A stretch of 8,215 bases of DNA from an uncultured Actinomycetes bacterium (GTDB taxonomy: Bacteria; Actinomycetota; Actinomycetes; S36-B12), in NCBI GenBank assembly GCA_903848435.1, contig CAINGG010000102.1, positions 1 through 8,215 of the forward strand, in the 5' to 3' direction. Shown in pieces: positions 1-6,278 of this stretch. Every line of letters starts with the position of its first letter. The stretch's first letter is position 1. Under the pieces are notes generated by a model that was not told where the DNA came from, ran no database searches, and was given only the letters and a program-made list of their open reading frames with translations. The position numbers and the translations under genes are program-made.

Positions 1-644
1 ATCAGGGACTGGAGCCACTTGTCCCGCGCCGACGAGCCGGCCGGGTAGACGGCGATGGAGAGGAGGGTCCCGACGGAGATGACGATCCAGGGGATGATCA
101 GCGCGAGCGAGACCGGCGGCTGCCAGGAGACGCGGTCGAGGTAGGCCACCTCCAGTTTCTCGAGTTCGCTGCGGAGCGAGCCGAGTTCGACCCCCTGTGC
201 CTGGATCTGATCGAGTAGTACGTCGAAACCATCAAGGGCACGTGTCGCCCGATCGGACAGCGCCACGGAGGGGTCGAGTCGCTGGCCTCCGGCCAGCACC
301 GAGAGTTCGTCATCGCGCACCCCTGCGGCGTACTGCCGAAGCAGGTCATAGGCGGTCTGCTGATCTGCCGGTGAGGTCAGGACGACATTGTCGGTGAACA
401 GTGCCAGGGTGGTGAGCTCGCGCGTCATGCGCTCGGAGGCCTGGGTCTGCGCTCCCCACAGGGTGACAATCGAGAACGACGAGATCAGGACGAAGACTCC
501 GCCGATGAAACGAATGCCGGCCGTGCTGACGTTGTCGTTGGAGCGATCCGTGCGTTCCTTCGTCAGCGTCCACACCGTGATGGGAACGGTGATGGCGAAG
601 GACACCACCACGACGAGCACGATCAGCACGATGTAGTGCGGCAC
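1..644 (-). CDS. DUF4239 (bestrophin-like) family membrane protein, partial at C-terminus
   Basis: Integral membrane protein of unknown function; 214 codons are visible and the gene runs off the left edge. It starts at a GTG (642-644), four bases after a strong ribosome-binding site (AAAGGAGGG), 26 nt after the map stop. Reading begins MPHYIVLIVLVVVVSF. Hydrophobic segments lie at about residues 4-27, 44-64 and 178-200, with a polar, probably helical stretch of about 110 residues between the last two. The layout (two N-terminal membrane helices, a helical soluble part, then C-terminal helices) and the second-helix pattern followed by LWGAQTQASERMTREL recall the DUF4239 family, which normally has a fourth helix; that part would lie outside the window. 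Codon use is less biased than in the ribosomal genes (GTA, CTA, CTT, ATT and TAT occur). Seen: the frame, start and helices. Inferred: family membership. An unrelated actinobacterial membrane protein remains possible. Confidence 0.6.
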   Translation of the reverse strand, partial: MPHYIVLIVLVVVVSFAITVPITVWTLTKERTDRSNDNVSTAGIRFIGGVFVLISSFSIVTLWGAQTQASERMTRELTTLALFTDNVVLTSPADQQTAYDLLRQYAAGVRDDELSVLAGGQRLDPSVALSDRATRALDGFDVLLDQIQAQGVELGSLRSELEKLEVAYLDRVSWQPPVSLALIIPWIVISVGTLLSIAVYPAGSSARDKWLQSL

Positions 645-670
645 TAGGCCCTCCTTTCGCTCGTCCCAGA

Positions 671-1456
671 CTAGGGGCGCACGTCGTCGAGCGCGGTGAG
701 GACCCAGGGGCCCGACTCGGTGATGGCCACGGTGTGCTCCCAGTGGCTGGCATGCGATCCGTCGCTGGCCACGACCGTCCACTCGTCATCAAGCACGTGC
801 ACTCCGGAGCCGCCCAGTACGACCATCGGCTCGATCGCCAGCGCCATGCCGGCCACGAGGCGGGGCCCCTTGCCCGGGCGACCGTAGTTGGGTACCGCCG
901 GCTCCATGTGCATCCGCGATCCGATCCCGTGGCCGACGTACTCCTCGACGATGCCGTAGTGCGATCCGTGTGCACGAATCGAGGTCTCGACGGCGTGACC
1001 GATATCGGAGAGCCGATGGCCCGGACGCGCGGCCCGCAGGCCCGCCCACAGTGACTCCTCGGTCACCCGGGAGAGCTCGACCAGGTCAGGGGCGACGTCG
1101 CCGACGAGCACCGTCACCGCGGCGTCGCCGTGCCAGCCATCGACGATGGCCCCGCAATCGATCGACACGACATCTCCATCGGCGAGCACGCGGGGCCCGG
1201 GGATGCCGTGCACGACCTCATCGTTGACCGACACGCAGATATGGGCTGGGAAGCCGTGGTAGCCGAGGAATGAGGGGGTGGCTCCCTCGTCGCTAATCGA
1301 CTGGGCTGCGCAGTCATCCATCTGCGCGGTGGTGACGCCCACGGCGGTCATCTCGGATACGCGCTGGAGCGTGCGTGCGACGACCAGTCCGGCAGCCCGC
1401 ATCGCCTCGATCTGGGCAGGGGTCTTGACCTCGATGCGGTCCTGGGAGCGGAACAT
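671..1456 (-). CDS. map: Type I methionine aminopeptidase
   Basis: Cytosolic metalloenzyme that removes the initiator methionine from nascent proteins when the second residue is small. The 261-residue protein has the complete pita-bread active site: metal ligands D100 (in SIDCG), D111 (in GWHGD), H176 (in GHGIG), E209 (in AIEPM) and E240 (in WEHTV), with the conserved histidines H83 (VVHGIPG) and H183. Their spacing matches the E. coli enzyme (97, 108, 171, 204, 235; 79, 178). There is no long N-terminal extension or zinc-finger/SH3-binding linker, so it is the short bacterial form. The ATG lies three bases after the adk stop, consistent with coupled translation. Linkage to secY and adk is typical for actinobacteria and places the enzyme with the machinery that makes and exports proteins. 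I see nothing unusual in its catalytic residues. Confidence 0.97.
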   Translation of the reverse strand: MFRSQDRIEVKTPAQIEAMRAAGLVVARTLQRVSEMTAVGVTTAQMDDCAAQSISDEGATPSFLGYHGFPAHICVSVNDEVVHGIPGPRVLADGDVVSIDCGAIVDGWHGDAAVTVLVGDVAPDLVELSRVTEESLWAGLRAARPGHRLSDIGHAVETSIRAHGSHYGIVEEYVGHGIGSRMHMEPAVPNYGRPGKGPRLVAGMALAIEPMVVLGGSGVHVLDDEWTVVASDGSHASHWEHTVAITESGPWVLTALDDVRP

Positions 1457-1459
1457 GGT

Positions 1460-2023
1460 TCAGCCGCTGAGAGCGCTGAGAATCCGCTCGGTGACGACGG
1501 GCACGTCGCCCATGCCGTCGACCTCGAGGATGAGCCCACGCTCGCGGTACACCGAGGTCAGCGGCGCCGTCTGCTCGAAGTAGACCTCGAGGCGCCGGCG
1601 GATGACCTCGGCCGTGTCGTCGCTGCGCCCCTGCTCCTGGGCGCGATTGAGCAGGCGCTGCACAACCGCCTCGGTGTCGACCGTGAGTTCGATGACCTTG
1701 TCGATGGCGCGGCCGTCAGATCGCAGCATCGCGTCGAGCTCGTTGACCTGCTCAAGGGTGCGCGGGTAGCCGTCGAGCAGGAAGCCCGGATCGCAGTCGT
1801 CTCGAGAGAGCCGGTCACGCACCATGGCATTGGTGATGGAGTCCGGCACGTATTCGCCGGCGTCCATGTAGCGCTGCGCCTCCTCGCCGAGGGGCGTGCC
1901 CTGGCTGACGTTGGCGCGGAAGATGTCGCCGGTAGAGATGTGGGGAACGCCGAGCGATTGGGCGACCACGACGGCCTGCGTGCCCTTGCCAGCACCGGGA
2001 GGCCCCATGATGACCAGGCGCAT
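1460..2023 (-). CDS. adk: Adenylate kinase, short-LID form
   Basis: Catalyses reversible phosphate transfer, ATP + AMP to 2 ADP, in the cytosol. The 187-residue protein has the P-loop GPPGAGKGT at residues 7-15, the AMP-binding region at about 30-59 (STGDIFRANV onward), the DGYPRT motif at 84-89 and the arginine-rich stretch IRRRLEVY at 141-148. The LID between NRAQEQGRSDD (126-136) is short and lacks the roughly 27-residue insertion and the zinc cysteines of long-type enzymes, as in mycobacterial adenylate kinase. The ATG shares its A with the secY stop (TAATG), so translation is probably coupled to secY. The adk frame stays open far upstream through secY, but nothing upstream of this ATG resembles the family, and MRLVIMGPPG is the usual N-terminus. 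Confidence 0.97.
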   Translation of the reverse strand: MRLVIMGPPGAGKGTQAVVVAQSLGVPHISTGDIFRANVSQGTPLGEEAQRYMDAGEYVPDSITNAMVRDRLSRDDCDPGFLLDGYPRTLEQVNELDAMLRSDGRAIDKVIELTVDTEAVVQRLLNRAQEQGRSDDTAEVIRRRLEVYFEQTAPLTSVYRERGLILEVDGMGDVPVVTERILSALSG

Positions 2024-3321
2024 TAGCGGAGGAAGCCCTCGTAATTGCGCTGCTGCAGTTGGGCGTCGATCTGCTTGACCGTGTCGAGGCCGACGCCGAC
2101 GACGATCAGCAGGCTGATGCCACCGAAGACGAAGCGATCTCCGATGCCCAGCACATTGAACGCGACGACCGGCATGACAGCGATGGCCGCAAGGTAGAGC
2201 GACCCCGGCGCCGTCAGGCGGTTGAGGACATAGGCCAGGTAGTCGGCGGTGGGCTTGCCGGCACGGATGCCCGGAATGAAGCCGCCGTACTTCTTCATGT
2301 TGTCGGCGACGTCGACAGGGTTGAACGTGATCGAGACGTAGAAGTAGGTGAAGAAGATCGTGAGGATCGCGAAGACGGCGAGGTAGACCGTCGACGTGCC
2401 GGTGGAGAAGTTGGTGGCGACCCACTGAGCCCAACTGGCCTGGCTGCCCGTGAGCTGCACGAGCAAGGTCGGCAGGAAGAGCAGCGAGCTGGCGAAGATG
2501 ACCGGGATGACGCCGGCCATGTTCATCTTCAGCGGGATATAGGTGGAGGTACCGCCGTACATCCGGCGGCCCACCATGCGCTTGGCGTATTGGACCGGGA
2601 TGCGTCGCTGGCCCTGCTCGACGAAGACCACCAGCGTAAGCACGACAAGGGCCACGAGGATGGTCAGGATGAAGGTGAAGGTGCCGCGGCTCACGAAGAC
2701 GTTGATGAACTGCGCGGGGATCGTCGCAATGATCGAGGTGAAGATCAGCAGTGACATGCCGTTGCCGACGCCGCGCTCGGTGATGAGCTCGCCGAGCCAC
2801 ATGATGACGGCGGTTCCGGCTGTCATCACGATCACCATGACCATGATGAAGAGGACGTTTTGGTTGGGGATCAACTGCTCGTTGCAGCCGCTGAAGAGCT
2901 GCCCGGGCACGCGTGCCAGCGACAAGATCGCGGTCGACTGCAAGATCGCCAGGCCGATGGTGAGGTAGCGGGTGTACTGCGTGAGCTTGGCCTGACCCGA
3001 CTGGCCTTCCTTCTTCAAGATCTCCAGGCGCGGGATGACCACGGTGAGCAGCTGGATGATGATGCTGGCCGTGATGTAGGGCATGATGCCCAGCGCGAAG
3101 ACCGACAGCTGCAGCAGCGCGCCACCGCTGAACAGGTTGATGACGGCGTAGATCGAGTTGTCGGAGGTCTGGTCGATACAGCGCTGGATCGCCGCGTAGT
3201 CGACGCCGGGCGTGGGCACGACGGAGCCCAGCCGGAAGATGGCGATCATCCCCAGCGTGAACAGCAGCTTCTTGCGGAGGTCCGGGGTGCGGAACGCCTC
3301 CACGAAAGCGCTGAGATGCAC
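2023..3321 (-). CDS. secY: Preprotein translocase channel subunit SecY
   Basis: Pore-forming subunit of the SecYEG translocon in the cytoplasmic membrane; it passes unfolded preproteins driven by SecA and inserts membrane proteins. The 432-residue protein has ten hydrophobic segments, at about 18-36, 72-98, 118-137, 156-178, 187-208, 214-235, 267-289, 311-331, 372-391 and 396-414. Family landmarks are RTPDLRKKLLFTLG (11-24), the plug-region stretch INLFSGGALLQLSVFALGIM (61-80), TERGVGNGMSLLIF (181-194), RRIPVQYAKR (239-248) and the cytoplasmic loop NMKKYGGFIPGIRAG (341-355), which contacts SecA and the ribosome. I chose the GTG at 3321 because AGGAGGTAAG lies just upstream and the N-terminus fits relatives. 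It follows a 122-nt spacer after rplO, the largest gap in the window, so it may have its own expression control. Its stop overlaps the adk start. Confidence 0.97.
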   Translation of the reverse strand: MHLSAFVEAFRTPDLRKKLLFTLGMIAIFRLGSVVPTPGVDYAAIQRCIDQTSDNSIYAVINLFSGGALLQLSVFALGIMPYITASIIIQLLTVVIPRLEILKKEGQSGQAKLTQYTRYLTIGLAILQSTAILSLARVPGQLFSGCNEQLIPNQNVLFIMVMVIVMTAGTAVIMWLGELITERGVGNGMSLLIFTSIIATIPAQFINVFVSRGTFTFILTILVALVVLTLVVFVEQGQRRIPVQYAKRMVGRRMYGGTSTYIPLKMNMAGVIPVIFASSLLFLPTLLVQLTGSQASWAQWVATNFSTGTSTVYLAVFAILTIFFTYFYVSITFNPVDVADNMKKYGGFIPGIRAGKPTADYLAYVLNRLTAPGSLYLAAIAVMPVVAFNVLGIGDRFVFGGISLLIVVGVGLDTVKQIDAQLQQRNYEGFLR

Positions 3322-3323
3322 GC

Positions 3324-3352
3324 CTTACCTCCTGCGCGGTGTCGAGCACCGC
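3324..3352 (-). promoter_or_regulatory. secY ribosome-binding site with adjacent hairpin
   Basis: A strong Shine-Dalgarno sequence, AGGAGGTAAG (complement of 3324-3333), precedes the secY GTG and decides its start. Two bases before it in the transcript is a perfect 6-bp inverted repeat, GCGGTG-CTCGA-CACCGC (3336-3352). The repeat is seen directly; any effect on secY initiation is inference. Confidence 0.55.
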
Positions 3353-3371
3353 TCGTCGTGGACGGTGGCCC

Positions 3372-3421
3372 CCGTTCGGCCTCGAAGGAGCCTAACCTAG
3401 GCGCCTTCTGAGGCCGACCGG
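3372..3421. repeat. Long inverted repeat (hairpin) in the rplO-secY spacer
   Basis: Nearly perfect inverted repeat with three-base loop 3395-3397. Arms: 3390-3394 with 3398-3402 (GCCTA/TAGGC), 3384-3388 with 3404-3408, 3378-3383 with 3410-3415 (GGCCTC/GAGGCC), 3376-3377 with 3416-3417, and 3372-3374 with 3419-3421. One internal mismatch (3389/3403), one bulged base (3409) and one outer mismatch (3375/3418) interrupt about 21 pairs. No T-run follows on either strand, so it is not a canonical intrinsic terminator. Possible roles are a U-less attenuator or terminator, an mRNA processing or stability element separating the ribosomal genes from secY, or a protein-binding palindrome. I see no convincing -35/-10 pair beside it. 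Confidence 0.75.
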
Positions 3422-3443
3422 TGAGCCTTGGACCAGCCTGGGA

Positions 3444-3899
3444 TCAGGGCTTGCGGGATGCCAGGGTCTCTGCCGTGCCCCCGGCCGCCGCGATCTTCTC
3501 GCGAGCGGAGTCCGAGAAGGCGTGGGCCGAGACCTGGACAGCGACCCCGATCTCGCCCTGACCGAGCACCTTCACGGGGCGACCCTTGCGCACCGCTCCA
3601 GCAGAGACCAGGTCGGCGACGGTGACGGCGCCACCCTCGGGGAAGAGCCGGCCGAGCATCGCCACGTTGACGACCTGGTAGTCGACCTTGTTGGGGCTGG
3701 TGAATCCCTTGAGCTTGGGCAGGCGCATGTGCAAGGGCATCTGACCGCCCTCGAAGCGGGCCGGCACCTGCGTGCGTGCCTTGCTGCCCTTGGTGCCGCG
3801 CCCAGCCGTCTTACCCTTCGAGCCTTCGCCGCGACCCTTGCGAGTCTTGGGTGTCTTGGCCCCGGGAGCCGGACGCAGGTGATGAACCTTGAGCGTCAT
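3444..3899 (-). CDS. rplO: 50S ribosomal protein L15
   Basis: Late-assembly protein of the large subunit that binds 23S rRNA. The 151-residue protein has the basic, glycine-rich N-terminal extension typical of L15 (LRPAPGAKTPKTRKGRGEGSKGKTAGRGTKG, shown here only by its ends: LRPAPG at 8-13 and AGRGTKG at 32-38), followed by RFEGGQMPLHMRLPKLKGF (48-66) and a globular C-terminal domain with VKVLGQGEIG (109-118). I chose the ATG at 3899 over an in-frame TTG at 3908: the ATG lies nine bases after AGGAGG, while the TTG directly abuts that site, and MTLKVHHL is the usual actinobacterial start. The ATG begins one base after the rpmD stop. It is the last ribosomal-protein gene before the secY spacer. 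Confidence 0.96.
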   Translation of the reverse strand: MTLKVHHLRPAPGAKTPKTRKGRGEGSKGKTAGRGTKGSKARTQVPARFEGGQMPLHMRLPKLKGFTSPNKVDYQVVNVAMLGRLFPEGGAVTVADLVSAGAVRKGRPVKVLGQGEIGVAVQVSAHAFSDSAREKIAAAGGTAETLASRKP

Positions 3900-3900
3900 G

Positions 3901-4086
3901 TCAGTCAACCTCCTCGACGGAAACCAAGTGCGACACCGTCTTGATCATGCCGCGGATCTCGGGGCGGTCTTCCTTGACGACCGTGTCGCCAATGCGCTTC
4001 AGGCCCAGGGACCGGAGCGTCTCACGCTGGCTGTGCGTGCCGCCGATCTCAGACTTGCGCTGGGTCACTTGCAGGCGGACGCTCAC
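3901..4086 (-). CDS. rpmD: 50S ribosomal protein L30
   Basis: Small large-subunit protein that packs on 23S rRNA. The 61-residue product begins (V/M)SVRLQVTQRKSEIGG and contains RETLRSLGLKRIGDTVVKED (21-40), the L30 signature region, ending near the usual family length. The start is a GTG whose last two bases are the first two of the rpsE TGA (GTGA, 4083-4086), implying translational coupling; the Shine-Dalgarno is weak (GGCAGGTG). The same frame stays open upstream inside rpsE, but that part is a shadow and does not resemble L30. Confidence 0.95.
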   Translation of the reverse strand: MSVRLQVTQRKSEIGGTHSQRETLRSLGLKRIGDTVVKEDRPEIRGMIKTVSHLVSVEEVD

Positions 4087-4682
4087 GACGCACCTGCCGC
4101 GCGTGCACGCAGCAGTGCTGCGGGTGCCACGTCTTCGAGCGGGAGCCCGCGTCGGGCGGCCACGGCCTCGGGCATTTCGAGCCCGCGCAGGGCGGCGACC
4201 GTCGCGTGGACGATGTTGATGGCGTTGTCGGAGCCGAGGGACTTCGACAGCACGTCGTGGATGCCCGCGCACTCCAGCACGGCGCGCACGGGACCGCCGG
4301 CAATGACGCCGGTACCAGGAGCGGCCGGACGCAGCAGGACCACTCCCGCGGCGGCCTCGCCGGTCACCGGGTGAGGGATGGTGCCCTGGATCCGCGGGAC
4401 CTTGAAGAAGTGCTTCTTGGCCTCTTCCACACCCTTGGCGATCGCGGCCGGCACCTCCTTGGCCTTGCCGTAACCCACGCCCACGGTGCCGTCACCGTCA
4501 CCCACGACCACGAGTGCGGTGAAGCTGAAGCGACGGCCACCCTTCACGACCTTCGCGACGCGATTGATCGTCACGACGCGCTCGATGAAGGCGGACTTCT
4601 CCTCGCGGGGCGCACGCTCACGACGATCGCGGCGCTCCCCGGAGCCTCCGGCGCCGGAGCCCCGACGCTGTGTTGTCGACAT
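4083..4682 (-). CDS. rpsE: 30S ribosomal protein S5
   Basis: Small-subunit protein near the mRNA entry channel and decoding region, important for accuracy and helicase activity. The 199-residue protein has a charged, glycine/arginine-rich N-terminal tail (residues 1-28) common in actinobacteria, then the S5 N-terminal double-stranded-RNA-binding fold with ERVVTINRVAKVVKGGRRFSF spanning 34-54 and VGVGYGKAKEVPAAI (67-81). The C-terminal domain holds LLRPAAPGTGVIAGGPVRAV (116-135) and LGSDNAINIVHATVAAL (149-165). A short extra tail rich in alanine and arginine follows residue 180. The ATG is preceded by AGAGAGGTAAGGA, 23 nt after the rplR stop. Its stop overlaps the rpmD start. Confidence 0.97.
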   Translation of the reverse strand: MSTTQRRGSGAGGSGERRDRRERAPREEKSAFIERVVTINRVAKVVKGGRRFSFTALVVVGDGDGTVGVGYGKAKEVPAAIAKGVEEAKKHFFKVPRIQGTIPHPVTGEAAAGVVLLRPAAPGTGVIAGGPVRAVLECAGIHDVLSKSLGSDNAINIVHATVAALRGLEMPEAVAARRGLPLEDVAPAALLRARAAGAS

Positions 4683-4705
4683 CGATCCTTACCTCTCTCG
4701 CGACC

Positions 4706-5089
4706 TTAGAACTGGAGGCCGCCCTCGCGGGCGCCCTCCGCCAGGGCCGCGACGCGACCGTGGAACTTGTTGCCACCGCGGTCGAAGACCACGGTGTCGA
4801 TGCCGGCATTCTTGGCACGCGATGCCAGCAACTCGCCGACCTTGCGCGCCTTGGCAGTCTTGTCGGCACTCACGCCACGCACGTCGGCCTCCATGGACGA
4901 CGCCGATGCGATCGTGCGGCCCTCGTCGTCGTTGACGACCTGGGCGAACATGTGACGGGCCGAGCGCGTGACCACCAGTCGTGGACGCGCGGCCGTGCCG
5001 CTGACCTTCTTGCGGACCCGAAGGTGACGACGCACCCGAGCCGTGCTCTTGGAGTTGCCCTTGCCGATCTTGGGGGCGAATGCGCTCAC
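4706..5089 (-). CDS. rplR: 50S ribosomal protein L18
   Basis: Binds 5S rRNA and, with L5 and bacterial L25-type proteins, helps attach it to the large subunit in the central protuberance. The 127-residue protein has the basic N-terminus with RRHLRVRKKVSGTAARPRL (20-38), TRSARHMFAQVVND (41-54), and the C-terminal signature TVVFDRGGNKFHGRVAALA (99-117), with the family ending REGGLQF. The start is a GTG that overlaps the rplF stop by four bases (GTGA at 5086-5089), a coupling arrangement also seen at rpsE-rpmD. Length and order are normal for the spc operon. Confidence 0.96.
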   Translation of the reverse strand: MSAFAPKIGKGNSKSTARVRRHLRVRKKVSGTAARPRLVVTRSARHMFAQVVNDDEGRTIASASSMEADVRGVSADKTAKARKVGELLASRAKNAGIDTVVFDRGGNKFHGRVAALAEGAREGGLQF

Positions 5090-5628
5090 TTCTTGCCCGC
5101 CTTTCCGGCCTTGCGACGCACGACTTCACCCTCGTAGCGCACGCCCTTGCCCTTGAAGGGCTCCGGCTTGCGCAACTTGCGGATGTTGGCCGCGACCTCG
5201 CCGACCTGCTGCTTGTCGACGCCGATCACCTTGAACTTCGTGGGTGTCTCGACAGCGAAGGAGATGCCGTCGGGTGCCTCGAAGACGATGGGGTGGCTGT
5301 AGCCGAGGGCGAACTCGAGGTCCTTGCCCTTCGCCTGCACGCGGTAACCGGTGCCGACGATCTCGAGGCCCTTCTCGTAGCCCTGGGTCACGCCCGTGAC
5401 CATGTTGGCCACGAGAGTGCGCGTGAGGCCGTGACGGGCACGCGAATCGCGCTCGTCATCCGGGCGCGTCACGACCAGTGTGCCGTCGTCTTCACGCGCC
5501 ACCGAGATGGGTTCCACGACCGCGTGGGACAAGGTCCCCTTGGGGCCCTTCACCGTGACCTGCTGACCATCGATCGTCACCTCGACGCCCGAGGGGACAG
5601 TGATGGGAAGTCGTCCGATTCGTGACAT
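5086..5628 (-). CDS. rplF: 50S ribosomal protein L6
   Basis: Large-subunit protein near the factor-binding site and sarcin-ricin loop. The 180-residue product shows the two repeated L6 domains: the N-terminal one begins MSRIGRLPITVPSGVEVTI and contains VTVKGPKGTLSH (24-35); the C-terminal one starts near residue 83 with GYEKGLEIVGTGYRVQAKGK (83-102) and ends with the signature PEPFKGKGVRYEGEVVRRKAGK (155-176, cited by position). Length is usual for the family. The ATG lies nine bases after the rpsH stop, with a GAGGGG ribosome-binding site overlapping that stop. Its own stop overlaps the rplR start. Confidence 0.97.
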   Translation of the reverse strand: MSRIGRLPITVPSGVEVTIDGQQVTVKGPKGTLSHAVVEPISVAREDDGTLVVTRPDDERDSRARHGLTRTLVANMVTGVTQGYEKGLEIVGTGYRVQAKGKDLEFALGYSHPIVFEAPDGISFAVETPTKFKVIGVDKQQVGEVAANIRKLRKPEPFKGKGVRYEGEVVRRKAGKAGKK

Positions 5629-5637
5629 GTCAGCCCC

Positions 5638-6042
5638 TCACCAGACGTAGGCGAGGACTTCCCCACCTACGCCCTTCTGTGTGGCCTGCCGGTCGGTGAG
5701 CAGCCCGGAGGAGGTGGACAGGATCGCCACGCCGAGGCCGCCGAGGACCTTGGGCAGCGAGGTGCTCTTGGCGTAGACGCGCAGTCCCGGCTTGGAGACA
5801 CGGCGCAGGCCGGCGATCGACCGCTCGCGGCTGGGGCCGTACTTCAGCTCCAGCACGAGCGACTTGCCGACGGTGGCGTCCTCGACGCGCCAGCCGCCGA
5901 TGTAGCCCTCCTGCTTGAGGATCTCGGCGATACCGGCCTTGATCTTCGAGTGCGGCATCGCCACCGACTCGTGATAGGCCGAGTTCGCGTTGCGCAGACG
6001 GGCGAGCATGTCTGCGATCGGGTCGGTCATTGTCATGGCCAT
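5638..6042 (-). CDS. rpsH: 30S ribosomal protein S8
   Basis: Primary 16S rRNA-binding protein that nucleates the central domain of the small subunit; in E. coli it is also the translational repressor of the spc operon. The 134-residue protein begins MAMTMTDPIADMLARLRNAN and carries the C-terminal RNA-binding signature GGLGVAILSTSSGLLTDRQA (101-120), ending GGEVLAYVW. The start is slightly uncertain: ATG codons at 6042, 6036 and 6030 are in frame. AGAAGG lies five bases before 6042 and eleven before 6036. Mycobacterial S8 starts MTMTDPIAD, which would favour 6036. I kept 6042 for spacing. An irregular hairpin precedes the ribosome-binding site (see the separate entry). Confidence 0.96.
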   Translation of the reverse strand: MAMTMTDPIADMLARLRNANSAYHESVAMPHSKIKAGIAEILKQEGYIGGWRVEDATVGKSLVLELKYGPSRERSIAGLRRVSKPGLRVYAKSTSLPKVLGGLGVAILSTSSGLLTDRQATQKGVGGEVLAYVW

Positions 6043-6053
6043 CAGGCCCTTCT

Positions 6054-6084
6054 CGCCGTGGTATCCCCGCGGGGACCTTCGGCG
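6054..6084 (-). promoter_or_regulatory. Irregular hairpin in the rpsH leader
   Basis: The 49-nt rpsZ-rpsH spacer contains an inverted repeat. Outer arms are 6054-6058 with 6080-6084 (CGCCG/CGGCG). Inner arms are 6060-6061 with 6076-6077 and 6064-6067 with 6072-6075. The inner part contains the 12-bp perfect palindrome TCCCCGCGGGGA (6064-6075), and unpaired A/U residues separate the arms. In the transcript the hairpin ends directly against the rpsH ribosome-binding site AGAAGG. It could affect rpsH translation. Binding by S8 is a guess, since the known E. coli S8 site lies near the start of rplE instead. Confidence 0.4.
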
Positions 6085-6091
6085 TCGTGGT

Positions 6092-6277
6092 TTACCAGCT
6101 GCTCTTGGTGATTCCGGGTAGTTCGCCAGCGTGCGCCATCTCGCGGAAGCAGATGCGGCACAGGCCGAACTTGCGGTAGACGGAGTGCGGGCGGCCGCAG
6201 CGCGTGCACCGCGTGTAGGCGCGCACCTCGAACTTCGGCTTGCGCTGCTGCTTCTCGATCAGTGCCTTCTTCGCCAC
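6092..6277 (-). CDS. rpsZ: 30S ribosomal protein S14, zinc-binding (type Z, C+)
   Basis: Small-subunit head protein. At 61 residues it is the short form, with a zinc ribbon formed by C24, C27, C40 and C43 (CTRC and CRIC). The C-minus form is about 100 residues and lacks these cysteines. The ending MAHAGELPGITKSSW is typical of the type. The start is a GTG, one base after the rplE stop, with AAGGAG seven bases upstream. Many actinobacteria carry a second, zinc-independent S14 elsewhere that is induced when zinc is scarce; whether this organism does cannot be seen here. Confidence 0.96.
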   Translation of the reverse strand: MAKKALIEKQQRKPKFEVRAYTRCTRCGRPHSVYRKFGLCRICFREMAHAGELPGITKSSW

Positions 6278-6278
6278 G

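Noticed and set aside
346..975. A 209-codon minus-strand frame overlapping the end of map and the start of the membrane gene.
   Set aside because: It overlaps the catalytic C-terminal half of map out of frame and the membrane protein out of frame, and its sequence is R/S/T-rich without hydrophobic or known motifs.
1460..3349. One 629-codon minus-strand frame joining adk to an upstream extension.
   Set aside because: The upstream part is secY read in the wrong frame. The secY frame is certain from its motifs, and adk starts at the ATG overlapping the secY stop. It is not a fusion protein.
3372..3421. Canonical rho-independent terminator after rplO.
   Set aside because: The stem is strong but neither strand has a following T-run; the transcript continues with GAACGGGGG. 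It is kept only as a hairpin of unknown role.
3389..3423. A secY promoter with TAGGTT or TAGGCT as -10 element.
   Set aside because: Both fit the loose TAnnnT pattern, but 17-19 bases upstream there is no TTGnnn-like -35, and the -10 candidates are part of the inverted repeat. The evidence is too weak to annotate.
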